64,000 nucleotides of DNA from Alphaproteobacteria bacterium. GTDB lineage: Bacteria; Pseudomonadota; Alphaproteobacteria; Caulobacterales; Parvularculaceae. The notes under the pieces were generated by a model. The model had not been told where the DNA came from. It was given only the letters and a program-made list of their open reading frames with translations, and did no database searches. A program made the translations under genes and the position numbers. The stretch is taken from NCBI GenBank assembly GCA_030426465.1, contig JAUHYK010000010.1:1-64000 (forward strand), in the 5' to 3' direction. Below are positions 1-8,478 of the stretch, piece by piece (position 1 is the first letter of the stretch; each line of letters opens with the position of its first letter).

Positions 1-1007
1 TCGATGGCGGAAAAACGTCCGCCATGGCTGACCACGTAAACAAGACCACGGTCGATCACGGGGCTGCCCGCAATGTCGTTAAGCGTTGCAAGCGAGGTCA
101 GGCGCGCCTGACGGGCCAGAGTCATGTCCCAGACCGAACGGCCGCTGTCAGCCAGAAACGCCACAAGTTCGCCGGACGAAAACGGCGCCACCACAAGATC
201 GCCCGCCGCCGCAGGGCTCGACGATGACAGGAACCGCGCCGCCTCTTCGAAAGACTGGAAGGTCCAGTCCTTGGCGCCGGTCTCCTGATTGAGGGCGATG
301 AATTCATTGGTGTTGGTGGAGAGATAGACACGGCCGCGATAGGCGGTCGGCGGCGTGCGCGCAGGCGCCTCCGTTTGGACACGCCATAATTCTTCGCCTG
401 ACTGCGCATCGAGCGCTGCAACAAATCCGAATCCGGATGTCACGAAGATGCGGCCATTTTCAAAAGCGACGCCGCCGCCAAATCCGATCTCCGCAGGATT
501 GGGGCCGCGCAACAGATCGCGAATGCGGAAGCGCTCGTCGATGTCCGGCGCAAGCTCTGTCCGCCAGACGAGATCGCCGGTCTCCGCATCATATGACGAG
601 ACTTTGGTTTCCGCATCGAGAACGAACACACGATTGTCGACAACGATCGGCGGCGAGGTCAGACGCGCCCGGCGCGCAGAAGCGTCGCCCACATCAGCTT
701 TCCAGATGGTTTTGAGTTCCAGCGGCGCACTCAAATGGTGCAGCGTATGGTCGGCTTCGCCGCCTGGCTGGGTCCAGGATGCATTGACATAAGAGGGAGG
801 AATTTCAATCGGCGCATCAGCGTAACGCGGATCAGCCGTCAGCGCCGTGTCGAGCGCGAGGATTGAAATTCGTTCGTCATCTTCCTCCTCGGCTTCTTTG
901 TCGTCGTCATCACCGCCGCCAATGCCGAATGTGCCGCATGCGGAAATGAGCGCAAAGCCGGACGCCAGCAGGAGCGCGCGCCAGAAGGAAAGCGATAGAG
1001 ATTTCAT
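1..1007 (-). CDS. bamB: BamB outer-membrane assembly lipoprotein, partial
   Basis: This gene runs off the left edge; its first 335 residues are visible. The start is ATG at 1007. A lipoprotein signal peptide ends in the lipobox LISAC, with the lipidated cysteine at about residue 24, followed by an acidic linker rich in Asp and Glu. After that come repeated beta-propeller blades of the PQQ-binding type (patterns such as ALDAQSGEELWRVQ and LNQETGAKDWTF). BamB is a scaffold of the Bam complex that inserts beta-barrel proteins into the outer membrane from the periplasmic side. It starts 3 nt after the stop of the YfgM-like gene, an arrangement seen upstream of der in many proteobacteria. The missing C-terminus is off the window. 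Confidence 0.9.
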   Translation of the reverse strand, partial: MKSLSLSFWRALLLASGFALISACGTFGIGGGDDDDKEAEEEDDERISILALDTALTADPRYADAPIEIPPSYVNASWTQPGGEADHTLHHLSAPLELKTIWKADVGDASARRARLTSPPIVVDNRVFVLDAETKVSSYDAETGDLVWRTELAPDIDERFRIRDLLRGPNPAEIGFGGGVAFENGRIFVTSGFGFVAALDAQSGEELWRVQTEAPARTPPTAYRGRVYLSTNTNEFIALNQETGAKDWTFQSFEEAARFLSSSSPAAAGDLVVAPFSSGELVAFLADSGRSVWDMTLARQARLTSLATLNDIAGSPVIDRGLVYVVSHGGRFSAI

Positions 1008-1010
1008 ATT

Positions 1011-1895
1011 TTACTCTTCGTTATTTTGGCCGTCATCAGGGCCGTCTTCAGCACTTGCATCCCCTGCAATGTCTTCGACCGCGCCCGCTTCTGCGGCGGC
1101 GCCTTCTACGGTCACGTCTTCTTCCTGCGCCCCAGCAGTTTCATTCTCTATGGTGTTCTCTTCGATCGCTTCGTCTTGCGCGGCGTCGAGGCCGAGCGAC
1201 TCGACCAGATCGTCGATCCGCAGCTCACCTGAAATGTTCACGCCGCTGCGACCGGATTCTGCGAGCGCCGCAAACTCTTCAGCCCGGTCGCGAATGCCTG
1301 CCGGTGTTTCAAGATCAAGCGACAGCGCGTTGAAGGCCGCAACTGCACTCTCATAGTCCTTGGCGTTCAGCGATGCGACGCCGAGAATTTCGCGCGCGTA
1401 ATAGCTGAACGGCCCACCCGCTTCGGCAAGATCGCTGACATCGCCCATAACCGCATCGCGCCCGTCGGCAAGCGCCAGATAACCGGCGCGAATGCTCGCC
1501 AGTTCGCGTATGCGTTTGGGGGCGTCACCCGCCGCAACGCCGCGATAAATTTCCAGCGCTTTCAAACGCTCGCCGCCAGCCGCATAGGAGCTTGCCCGGC
1601 GCAAGGCTGCGAGCGCGCCATAGCCGCCCTTTTCCGCCGCCACCGCTTCCAGCGCGGCGCGGCCGGCATCCGTGTCCTCTCCCAGAAGGTCGAGCGCGGT
1701 GCGATATTCGAGTGATTGCTCTTCGGCGGCCTCGGTTTTCAGATGACCCCAGATCTGCCAGCCGGCGACGCCGCCGACGATCGCCACGGCGCCGACAATA
1801 AGAGCCGCCCCTTGCTTGCGGAAGAAATCCCAGGTGCGGTCTTCCTCAAGCGCCTGGTCCACTTCTTTCAGTAATACGCTGTCTTCGTTGGCCAC
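1011..1895 (-). CDS. YfgM-like tetratricopeptide membrane protein
   Basis: A 294-aa protein starting with GTG at 1895, preceded by an AGGAAAT ribosome site. A cytosolic N-terminus is followed by one membrane segment at about residues 29-48 and then a helical repeat domain (about 60-225) of the YfgM/TPR_21 type, which in E. coli associates with the SecYEG translocon and periplasmic chaperones. The last 70 residues are a low-complexity tail dominated by Glu, Asp and Ala, longer than in enterobacterial YfgM and probably disordered. It lies directly upstream of bamB on the same strand, so the two are probably cotranscribed for envelope protein export and assembly. The family call rests on architecture and neighbourhood. 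Confidence 0.82.
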   Translation of the reverse strand: MANEDSVLLKEVDQALEEDRTWDFFRKQGAALIVGAVAIVGGVAGWQIWGHLKTEAAEEQSLEYRTALDLLGEDTDAGRAALEAVAAEKGGYGALAALRRASSYAAGGERLKALEIYRGVAAGDAPKRIRELASIRAGYLALADGRDAVMGDVSDLAEAGGPFSYYAREILGVASLNAKDYESAVAAFNALSLDLETPAGIRDRAEEFAALAESGRSGVNISGELRIDDLVESLGLDAAQDEAIEENTIENETAGAQEEDVTVEGAAAEAGAVEDIAGDASAEDGPDDGQNNEE

Positions 1896-2097
1896 TTTTA
1901 ATTTCCTGCCCTAATGCGCGTCAGGCCCGACGGGGGCCCGCCCGGTCGGCTCAGCCAGCCCCGGAGAGCGCCGGTTCTAACGGCCTTTGGAGCCAGAGGC
2001 AACGAGGGGCCAAGGATAGAGCGAGGCGCCGCCGGGGGCCATCGCCACAGCCTTCAGATCAGCGATAAAGATGGCGATTTCAAGCCGCCAGGCGATC

Positions 2098-3444
2098 TTA
2101 AGCGGCCGCCCGAAGGCCCTTTCTCAACGCCTCGATGGTCTGGTCAATCTCGGCCTTGCCCATGGTCAGGATCGGCGCGATCGCGAGATTGTCGCCATTG
2201 GCGCGGATCGCAACGTCGTTCTCATAGGTTTTAAGGAAAATCTCGGTTCCTCGGGCGCCCGGGGCGCCGGTGCGTGTTTCCACCGTCACCCCGGCGGCGA
2301 GACCGATATTGCGGATGTCGACCACATGCGGCTCTCCTTTAAGCGAGTGCGCCGCCTCCTCGAAATAGGCCGACATTTCTTTTGCGTGCTCGTAGACTCC
2401 CTCTTCCGCGAAAATCTGCTGCGTCGCCAGCGCGGCGGCGGCGGCCAGCGGATGACCGGAATAGGTGTAGCCGTGAAAGAACTCGACGCCGGCCGGCATC
2501 GTTTCCATGAAAGTGTCGTAGATTTCCTTGCGCACAATCGCTGCGCCCATGGGAACGGCGCCGTTATTGATCCCCTTTGCGATCGTCACGATGTCAGGCT
2601 CCACGCCAAAATATGTCGCGGCATTGGGCGCGCCCATACGGCCAAAACCTGAAATGACTTCATCGACGATTAACAGGATGCCGTGTTTCTTCGTCACTTC
2701 CCGCAGGCGCTTCATGTAATTTTTCGGCGGTACGAAAACACCGCCGGAGCCAGCGAAAGGTTCGACAATGACGGCGGCGATGGTCGATGCGTCATGCAAG
2801 GCGATCACGCCTTCAAGCTCCTTCATGAACGGTTCGACGTCGATATCCGCTTCGCCGCGTGTAAACGCCTGCGTGCTCATATCGTATGGAAACGTCATGT
2901 GGTCGACGCCGGGCAGAAGGCTGCCGAAGAATTTCCGGTTGTTGACCATGCCGCCAACGCTGATGCCGCCGAAACCGACGCCGTGATAGCCGTTGACCCG
3001 ACCGATCAGGCGCGTGCGCGTCCCCTCGCCTTTCAAGCGCTGATAGGCAATGGCGATTTTCAACGCCGTATCCGCAGCTTCGGACCCGGAATTGACGAAG
3101 AAGACATGATCGAGTTCGCCCGGAAACTGCGCGGAAATCACATTCGCCAGTTCGAAGACTTTCGGGTGACCGAAGTTAAATGCATTGGAATAATCGAGCT
3201 CGTCGATCTGCGCTTTCATGGCCTCGGAGATTTTCGGATGGCGATGACCAAGATTGCAGCACCACAGGCCCGAAAAACTGTCTAGAATCTTCCGCCCATC
3301 GCTTGTGTGGTAATAAAAACCTTCCGCGCGCTCATTGATGCGAGGGTTCGCCTTGAACGCCTTATTGGGGGTGAACGGCATCCAGTAGGATTGCAGCCAG
3401 TCATTCTTTCCGGCGTTATTGGCGGCTTGCGCGTCGTTTGTCAT
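2098..3444 (-). CDS. Class III (omega-amino acid) aminotransferase
   Basis: A 448-aa PLP enzyme of fold type I, class III. The signature LLIVDEVISGFGRMG precedes IAKGINNGAVPMGA, whose Lys290 should form the Schiff base; GSEAADTALKIA is the cofactor phosphate region. The KGINNGAVPMGA context resembles beta-alanine/omega-amino acid:pyruvate transaminases more than GABA or ornithine enzymes. It starts 3 nt after the stop of the PuuC-like aldehyde dehydrogenase, so the pair probably acts in one amine-degradation pathway, either removing the amino group of a diamine or handling the omega-amino acid the dehydrogenase makes. Substrate is inferred. A second, distinct class III aminotransferase sits at 14626-15990. 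Confidence 0.88.
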   Translation of the reverse strand: MTNDAQAANNAGKNDWLQSYWMPFTPNKAFKANPRINERAEGFYYHTSDGRKILDSFSGLWCCNLGHRHPKISEAMKAQIDELDYSNAFNFGHPKVFELANVISAQFPGELDHVFFVNSGSEAADTALKIAIAYQRLKGEGTRTRLIGRVNGYHGVGFGGISVGGMVNNRKFFGSLLPGVDHMTFPYDMSTQAFTRGEADIDVEPFMKELEGVIALHDASTIAAVIVEPFAGSGGVFVPPKNYMKRLREVTKKHGILLIVDEVISGFGRMGAPNAATYFGVEPDIVTIAKGINNGAVPMGAAIVRKEIYDTFMETMPAGVEFFHGYTYSGHPLAAAAALATQQIFAEEGVYEHAKEMSAYFEEAAHSLKGEPHVVDIRNIGLAAGVTVETRTGAPGARGTEIFLKTYENDVAIRANGDNLAIAPILTMGKAEIDQTIEALRKGLRAAA

Positions 3445-3447
3445 TTT

Positions 3448-4941
3448 CTATTTCCGCAGTTCGATCCAGATGGTTTTCAGTTCTGTATATTTGTCGAGCG
3501 CATGCAAAGACCTGTCGCGCCCGAAACCCGATTGCTTGAACCCGCCAAAAGGTGTGGTGATGTCGCTCCCGTCCCAGCAATTGACCCAGACATTGCCGGC
3601 GCGCAGCGTCCTCGCGGCGCGATGAGCCTTGTCAATGTCGGATGTCCACACGCCTGCGGCGAGCCCGTAAATGGTGTCATTGCCGATCGCCATGGCCTGA
3701 TCAAAGTCATCAAAACCGATAGCGGAGATGACGGGGCCGAAAATTTCCTCCTGCGCGATGGTCATCTTGTTGTCGACGCCGTCAAAAATTGTCGGCGCCA
3801 CATAAAACCCGCCGCTTTGTCCAAGCGCTCGTTCGCCGCCGCAGACGAGCTTCGCGCCCTCCGCCTCACCCTTGTTGATATAGGAAAGCACCGTGTTCAT
3901 TTGCGCTTCATCGACCATGGCGCCGAAAGACGTTTCCGGATCGAGCGGATCGCCGGGTTTTAAGTCTTTCGCAATGGCGGCGACCTTTTCGAGGAAATCT
4001 TTCTTGATGGAGTTCTGCACAAGGAGGCGCGTCGCCGCTGTGCAGACCTGACCTTGATCGTAGAAGACACCCCACGCCGCAGCCTGCGCCGCCGCGTCGA
4101 GATCGGGGCAATCTTCCATCACGATCTGCGGGCTCTTACCGCCGCATTCCAGCGCGACGCGTTTCAAATTGCTTTGCGCGGCGTAGCCCATGATGAGCTT
4201 GCCCACCGCTGTCGATCCGGTGAAGACAATCGCGTCCACATCCATATGCAGCGCCAGCGCCTTGCCCGCCTTTTCGCCAAGCCCCGGCACCACGTTTAAA
4301 ACACCTTCGGGCAACCCGGCCTCTATGGCGAGCTCCGCCGTCCGAAGCATGGTCAGGCTCGCCTGCTCCGCCGGTTTGATGACGATGGAGTTGCCGGTCG
4401 CGAGCGCGGGCGCGAATTTCCACGACGCCATCAATAGCGGGAAGTTCCATGGCACAACCGCGCCGACAACACCCATGGGCTCGCGCACGATCATCGAGAC
4501 TGCGTTATGGGGCGACGGCCCCAGCTCGTCATTCACTTTATCGATGGCTTCGGCGTAATAGCGGATCGCCTGCGCCACCAGTGGAATATCCGCGCTGGTC
4601 GTGTTCGCCAGCGGCTTGCCCATATCGAGAGTTTCAAGCAGCGCCAGTTCGGCGGCGTTTTCGTCAATCTTTTGCGCAAAGGCGAGCAACACATCGCGCT
4701 TGGCGCGCGGCGCCATCTTGCGCCAATGGCCCGCCTCGAAACTCGCCCGCGCGGCAGCGACTGCGTCATCTATGTCGGCGGCGTCGCAGGCGCTCAACTG
4801 GCCGAGTTCGCTGCCGTCGATCGGCGTCACGCAGGCCATGGTCGCGCCGTTCTGCGCCGGACGGAACGCGCCATTGATAAAGGCTCCGGTTCGAATAGTA
4901 ACGCCGCCCCGTGCGCGGGCGACACTGTCAGCAAAAGTCAT
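3448..4941 (-). CDS. puuC: PuuC-like NAD(P)-dependent aldehyde dehydrogenase
   Basis: A 497-aa aldehyde dehydrogenase superfamily enzyme. Diagnostic motifs are VVPWNFPLL (oxyanion Asn), the nucleotide-binding FTGSTAVGK, LECGGKSPQ with the general base Glu265, and GQVCTAATR with the catalytic Cys300. Length and motifs fit the branch of gamma-glutamyl-gamma-aminobutyraldehyde dehydrogenase (PuuC) and related aminoaldehyde dehydrogenases, which oxidise the aldehyde made by PuuB to the acid. It lies 9 nt after the 276-aa membrane protein gene and 3 nt before an aminotransferase gene. A PuuB-like oxidase and two PuuA-like ligases elsewhere in the window support the assignment; the exact aldehyde cannot be read from sequence. 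Confidence 0.85.
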   Translation of the reverse strand: MTFADSVARARGGVTIRTGAFINGAFRPAQNGATMACVTPIDGSELGQLSACDAADIDDAVAAARASFEAGHWRKMAPRAKRDVLLAFAQKIDENAAELALLETLDMGKPLANTTSADIPLVAQAIRYYAEAIDKVNDELGPSPHNAVSMIVREPMGVVGAVVPWNFPLLMASWKFAPALATGNSIVIKPAEQASLTMLRTAELAIEAGLPEGVLNVVPGLGEKAGKALALHMDVDAIVFTGSTAVGKLIMGYAAQSNLKRVALECGGKSPQIVMEDCPDLDAAAQAAAWGVFYDQGQVCTAATRLLVQNSIKKDFLEKVAAIAKDLKPGDPLDPETSFGAMVDEAQMNTVLSYINKGEAEGAKLVCGGERALGQSGGFYVAPTIFDGVDNKMTIAQEEIFGPVISAIGFDDFDQAMAIGNDTIYGLAAGVWTSDIDKAHRAARTLRAGNVWVNCWDGSDITTPFGGFKQSGFGRDRSLHALDKYTELKTIWIELRK

Positions 4942-4950
4942 AAGAGTTCT

Positions 4951-5781
4951 CTATGTAATCAATCCGGCCGCGCGGCGTTCCGCGTTTTCTTCCTGCCAGG
5001 TGAGCATGTTCATTTCGATAAAGAAGAACGCCACAAGCCACAAGAAGGCGTCCCATGCGTCCCAGGGCTCACCCAGCATCCACCAATAGAAGGCGCACAC
5101 AAACAGGATTGCGTAAAGCAGGATTTTCGCCGATTTGTAGGCAAAGAAGAACTTCGTTCCGAACAGCCGAGACGACTGGAGATAAACCTCAGCCTCCAGC
5201 ACTGCGACGATCAGCACCCACACAGTCGCATTGAGGACATCGGTCCAGGCAAGCCTCGAGATCACGCTCAAATTCTGCGACGTAGCCATCAGATTGGCGT
5301 TGACGTTGATATAAGCCCCACCGCCGAGCGCGGCGCAGTTTTGCGCATCAAGTGGAGGGTAATCATCCAGCGCCAGCGCAAAACTGATATCGCCGCCAAT
5401 AAGAGTGCATGGATCGACGCCGCTATAGGGTTCAAACCCGAGCGGTATCCACAGTGTCGCCCAATACCCATAAAGCGCATAGAGAATGATCGCGCCGCAA
5501 ATGAAGGTCAGAATGTTGATGGTCCATTCAACGCCCGCCTTGATCCGATCATCGGGAAGCACGAAGGTTTCGAGCTCGAGCAGGAGCAGCAGGACAAACC
5601 AGGCGGCCGTATCGATGGAGTCCGTATAGGCGACTATGATGTCGCTTAAGGCGACGCCGTCTTCATAGGTCGCTGCGCTGCCCGCGAAATTCTCAAAAAA
5701 GAAATGGCCGGTGTTCACCGCCAGCGCCGCATAAACGAGATATTTGAACGTCTGGTAGAGTCTGCCGGTTTTTACGATCAT
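4951..5781 (-). CDS. Unknown polytopic membrane protein
   Basis: A 276-aa protein I do not recognise. Hydrophobic stretches suggest five or six membrane segments (roughly residues 12-30, 58-70, 86-108, 180-198, 215-235 and 240-258). Between the third and fourth is an extramembrane loop of about 65 residues holding two cysteines (DPCTLIGG and AQNCAALGG), which could form a disulfide. Tryptophan and aromatic residues are abundant near the C-terminus (FYWWMLGEPWDAWDAFLWL). It lies between the TonB receptor, from which it is separated by a probable terminator, and puuC, 9 nt downstream. A role in substrate handling or transport for the amine pathway is a guess from position only. Confidence 0.7.
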   Translation of the reverse strand: MIVKTGRLYQTFKYLVYAALAVNTGHFFFENFAGSAATYEDGVALSDIIVAYTDSIDTAAWFVLLLLLELETFVLPDDRIKAGVEWTINILTFICGAIILYALYGYWATLWIPLGFEPYSGVDPCTLIGGDISFALALDDYPPLDAQNCAALGGGAYINVNANLMATSQNLSVISRLAWTDVLNATVWVLIVAVLEAEVYLQSSRLFGTKFFFAYKSAKILLYAILFVCAFYWWMLGEPWDAWDAFLWLVAFFFIEMNMLTWQEENAERRAAGLIT

Positions 5782-5790
5782 GGGCCGTCC

Positions 5791-5824
5791 AAAAAATTAC
5801 GCCGGTCATACATGATGACCGGCG
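5791..5824 (-). terminator. Rho-independent terminator or attenuator after the TonB receptor
   Basis: Read on the minus strand, a perfect 10-bp stem (CGCCGGTCAT / ATGACCGGCG) with a 5-nt loop is followed by TAATTTTTT. It sits about 40 nt after the receptor stop codon and ends about 10 nt before the start codon of the membrane protein gene. It should end receptor transcripts, or let only part of them continue into the downstream genes. Confidence 0.8.
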
Positions 5825-5861
5825 CTATTTATTTTCTCACCAAGCCGTCATGCAAACTACC

Positions 5862-8177
5862 TCAGCGGCCGAACTCATAGGTCATCAGCACGCCGAAAGT
5901 CCGCGGCCGGCTGGGACCGACAAAATGCGCGGGGATGAAATTTCCGCCCTCTGACACGCCGTCATAATAGAGCTCGTCGGTGACGTTCTCGATATAGCCC
6001 ATGACGCTCCAGCCCGCGTCCGAGGCGTAACCAAGGCGCAGCGACAGATCCACATACGCATCGTTGACGGCGTAATCCGGCTTCAAGAGCCCGCCATAGG
6101 TCTTTGTCTGGCCAGCGGCTTCCGCTGACGCTCTGATGGCGCCCGGACCGACGGGATAATTGAACCGCAGCACGGCGGAGCCTGAAAATTTTGGCACATA
6201 GCCGAGCGCGGAGCCCTCGCAATCAAGCGTGCCGTCGCAAAGCGGCTGCGCCTGTGTCAAATCCGTATTTGCGTAGGCCCCGGCGAGATACAGATCTAAA
6301 TACTCGCCAAGATCGGTCGTGACGGAACTCTCCAGGCCCCAGCCTTTCGCCCTGCCCACATTCCCTACCAGAATGCCGCCGCCTGTGCCCGGCACGGTGA
6401 CCTGAAGATCCTTATACTGATAGTAATAGACGTTTGCGTCGAAGCGGGTTGCGCCGCCGAAGAGCGTTCCCTTAACGCCCGCTTCGTAGGACCAAACTTT
6501 CTCAGGATCAAAGGCGTTAGGCGAGGCGTCTGCGTTCGTGAGATTGAGGCAGCTGTCGTCGAACGGACCGCAATAGGTGACGCTCGCCGGCGAAATGAAG
6601 AAACTGCCGAAACCGCCGGATTTGAAGCCGCGTGTCGCGCTCGCGAACAGCATCCATTCATCGCTGGCGTGGTACCGGGCGATAAAGCGCGGCGTAAGCG
6701 CATCCCAGCTCTGCTTGTCTTCGAGCGGCTCGGCCGTGGTGAAGCCGAGGCCGAAATACGGACCGAGGTCGCTGCTCACCGGCAGTGCGCTGATGGCGAA
6801 ATCCTTGACGTCCTTCGAGTAGCGCACGCCGACGCCGATATCGAATTGATCCGACAGCGCGAGCGTCGCGTCCACATAAGCGGCCCAGCCGTGATAGCGG
6901 CCGCGAACGGCGTTGCGCTCAACGAGCCCCTCAGCCGTCGGCGTGAAGGCGTAATAATAATAAGCGAAATAGTCCGAGCAGCTATTGATGCCGTAATAGC
7001 TCCAATAGAACTGGCACATCACCTCTTCATCGGCCGCCTGGGTGAAGAGAACGTCGATCTCTTCCTTGTAGTAGGAAGCGCCCGCATACCAGGACAAAGG
7101 TCCGTCGGTATCGGAGACAACGCGCACTTCCTGTTCAAAGTAATTGCCTTCCTGATCCTGAGCGTAGGCGTTGATGCCTAGCGGCGTGCCGTCGAAATCC
7201 TCGGCGTAAACATAGTCATGGTCCTTGAAGCCCGTCAGCGAGGTCAACACGGCGCCGCCGAAATCGTAGCTAAGTTCGAGGCCGAAGCTGAGAATCTCCG
7301 CATTGTCGGCTTCGCCGAGCTGCAGATCGCTGTCGACATCGCGTCCGCCGCCGCCGAGGGAAACGCCGAAGATATCGACCAGCGTATCCCAGCCGGGCCC
7401 GCCTTCGGTGGCGCGATAGAGAGAGCCCGTCAGATTGCGTCGTTCATACTCACTCGTGAAGAAGGCTTCAAACGGGCCGTCGCTATAGAGCGCCGAAAAA
7501 CGCGCCGCATATTTTTCCGGCTCAACGAGAGGGTCGCGGTTTGGAAAAAAGGCGTTGTCTGCATAACCGTCTTCATGGCCGCCTTGAGCGGCGAAGCGCA
7601 CAGCGAAAACGTCAGACAGCGGAATATTGATAGCCCCTTCCCCGAAAACGCGATTGCGCGAGCCGACGTCCGCTTCCACATAGCCGTTGTAGCCGTCGAA
7701 ATTCGGGCGCGCCGTATGCACAGAGATGGCGCCGCCGATGGCGTTGCGGCCGAACAGGAACCCTTGAGGCCCCCGCAGCACTTCCGCGCGGTCCATATCG
7801 TAAAGGCTTGTCACGACCGGGCCGTTGCGGCCCTGATAAAGGCCGTTCTTGAAGAGGCCGATGGACGGATCGCCGCCAACCCCGAAATCGTTCGTCAGGA
7901 TGCCGCGAATGGAAAGGAAGTCGATGAAACTGTCCGCGGAGTCGCCAGTAAGGCCAGGCGTGAATTTCACCAAATCCTTGATGTCGCTGAGATTGACCGC
8001 GCGGGTGAAATCCCCGCTGACCGCGGTGATCGCCAGGGGCACATCCTGAATGGACTCATCGCGTTTCTGGGCGGTCACGATGATTTCATCACCCTGGGCG
8101 TAAGCCGGAAGTGTGAGCATGGCCGCCGCCGAACAGCCGGTCAGGAGAATCCGTTTCTGGAGAGAGAGGCGTTTCAT
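5862..8177 (-). CDS. TonB-dependent outer-membrane receptor
   Basis: A 771-aa receptor. An N-terminal signal peptide (about residues 1-28, ending LPAYAQG) is followed by a TonB-box-like DEIIVTAQKRDES, a plug domain (about 40-150, with EVLRGPQGFLFGRNAIGGAI) and a beta-barrel whose last strand ends TYEFGR. This architecture marks an energised importer of a scarce or large ligand across the outer membrane; the ligand is not readable. An unusual Tyr-rich, two-cysteine segment around residues 385-410 (CQFYWSYYGINSC, then DYFAYYYYAF) probably forms an extracellular loop. Downstream genes encode an unknown membrane protein, PuuC and an aminotransferase, and the upstream region carries a palindrome also found next to gntR, hinting at amine or amine-conjugate uptake. 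Confidence 0.92.
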   Translation of the reverse strand: MKRLSLQKRILLTGCSAAAMLTLPAYAQGDEIIVTAQKRDESIQDVPLAITAVSGDFTRAVNLSDIKDLVKFTPGLTGDSADSFIDFLSIRGILTNDFGVGGDPSIGLFKNGLYQGRNGPVVTSLYDMDRAEVLRGPQGFLFGRNAIGGAISVHTARPNFDGYNGYVEADVGSRNRVFGEGAINIPLSDVFAVRFAAQGGHEDGYADNAFFPNRDPLVEPEKYAARFSALYSDGPFEAFFTSEYERRNLTGSLYRATEGGPGWDTLVDIFGVSLGGGGRDVDSDLQLGEADNAEILSFGLELSYDFGGAVLTSLTGFKDHDYVYAEDFDGTPLGINAYAQDQEGNYFEQEVRVVSDTDGPLSWYAGASYYKEEIDVLFTQAADEEVMCQFYWSYYGINSCSDYFAYYYYAFTPTAEGLVERNAVRGRYHGWAAYVDATLALSDQFDIGVGVRYSKDVKDFAISALPVSSDLGPYFGLGFTTAEPLEDKQSWDALTPRFIARYHASDEWMLFASATRGFKSGGFGSFFISPASVTYCGPFDDSCLNLTNADASPNAFDPEKVWSYEAGVKGTLFGGATRFDANVYYYQYKDLQVTVPGTGGGILVGNVGRAKGWGLESSVTTDLGEYLDLYLAGAYANTDLTQAQPLCDGTLDCEGSALGYVPKFSGSAVLRFNYPVGPGAIRASAEAAGQTKTYGGLLKPDYAVNDAYVDLSLRLGYASDAGWSVMGYIENVTDELYYDGVSEGGNFIPAHFVGPSRPRTFGVLMTYEFGR

Positions 8178-8478
8178 CTATAGGCCCTTTCACTAGGCGT
8201 CGGGGGAGTGACGCAAAAAGGCGCTGGACGCGCGGAGAATTTCTCTCAAATTCGTAACAATAAAGGCTTAAGCCCACAACGCGTGCGCCCGGTTTGCGAT
8301 CTCAGCACGCACGATTTTTATCGCGGCGCGGCGAAAATGCCACGCCAGTCTTATAAATTTGATATTTTCTCCTGAAATATCAGCATTTTGATCCAAAATC
8401 GGATGACCGCCCTGTGGGGGGATTCGTGGATCAGAATCACCGTGAACACGACGCCAAAAACCGTTTGTGATCACAAAC
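8178..8478. other. 301-bp intergenic region with three inverted repeats
   Basis: This gap lies between the start of the TonB receptor and the stop of the sulfotransferase gene, both minus strand. It holds three inverted repeats: a perfect 16-bp palindrome at 8463-8478, TGATATTT / AAATATCA with a 7-nt spacer at 8360-8382, and ATTTTG / CAAAAT with a 3-nt spacer at 8385-8399. No coding signal is evident. It most likely contains the receptor promoter and its operators; no clear -35/-10 pair stands out. Confidence 0.5.
8463..8478. promoter_or_regulatory. 16-bp palindrome, candidate GntR operator
   Basis: GTTTGTGATCACAAAC is a perfect palindrome immediately next to the sulfotransferase stop codon and 286 bp upstream of the TonB receptor start. 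Its core TTGTGATCAC recurs at 13078-13087, next to the gntR gene. FadR/FCD-type GntR regulators commonly bind short palindromes of this kind, so it may be a second site for the same regulator; this is inference. Confidence 0.45.

Noticed and set aside
4507..5649. 380-codon plus-strand open frame
   Set aside because: It is antisense to puuC and the membrane protein gene, whose motifs are clear. Long antisense frames are expected in GC-rich sequence.
7218..8183. 321-codon plus-strand open frame
   Set aside because: It is antisense to the plug and barrel of the TonB receptor and shows no recognisable domain.
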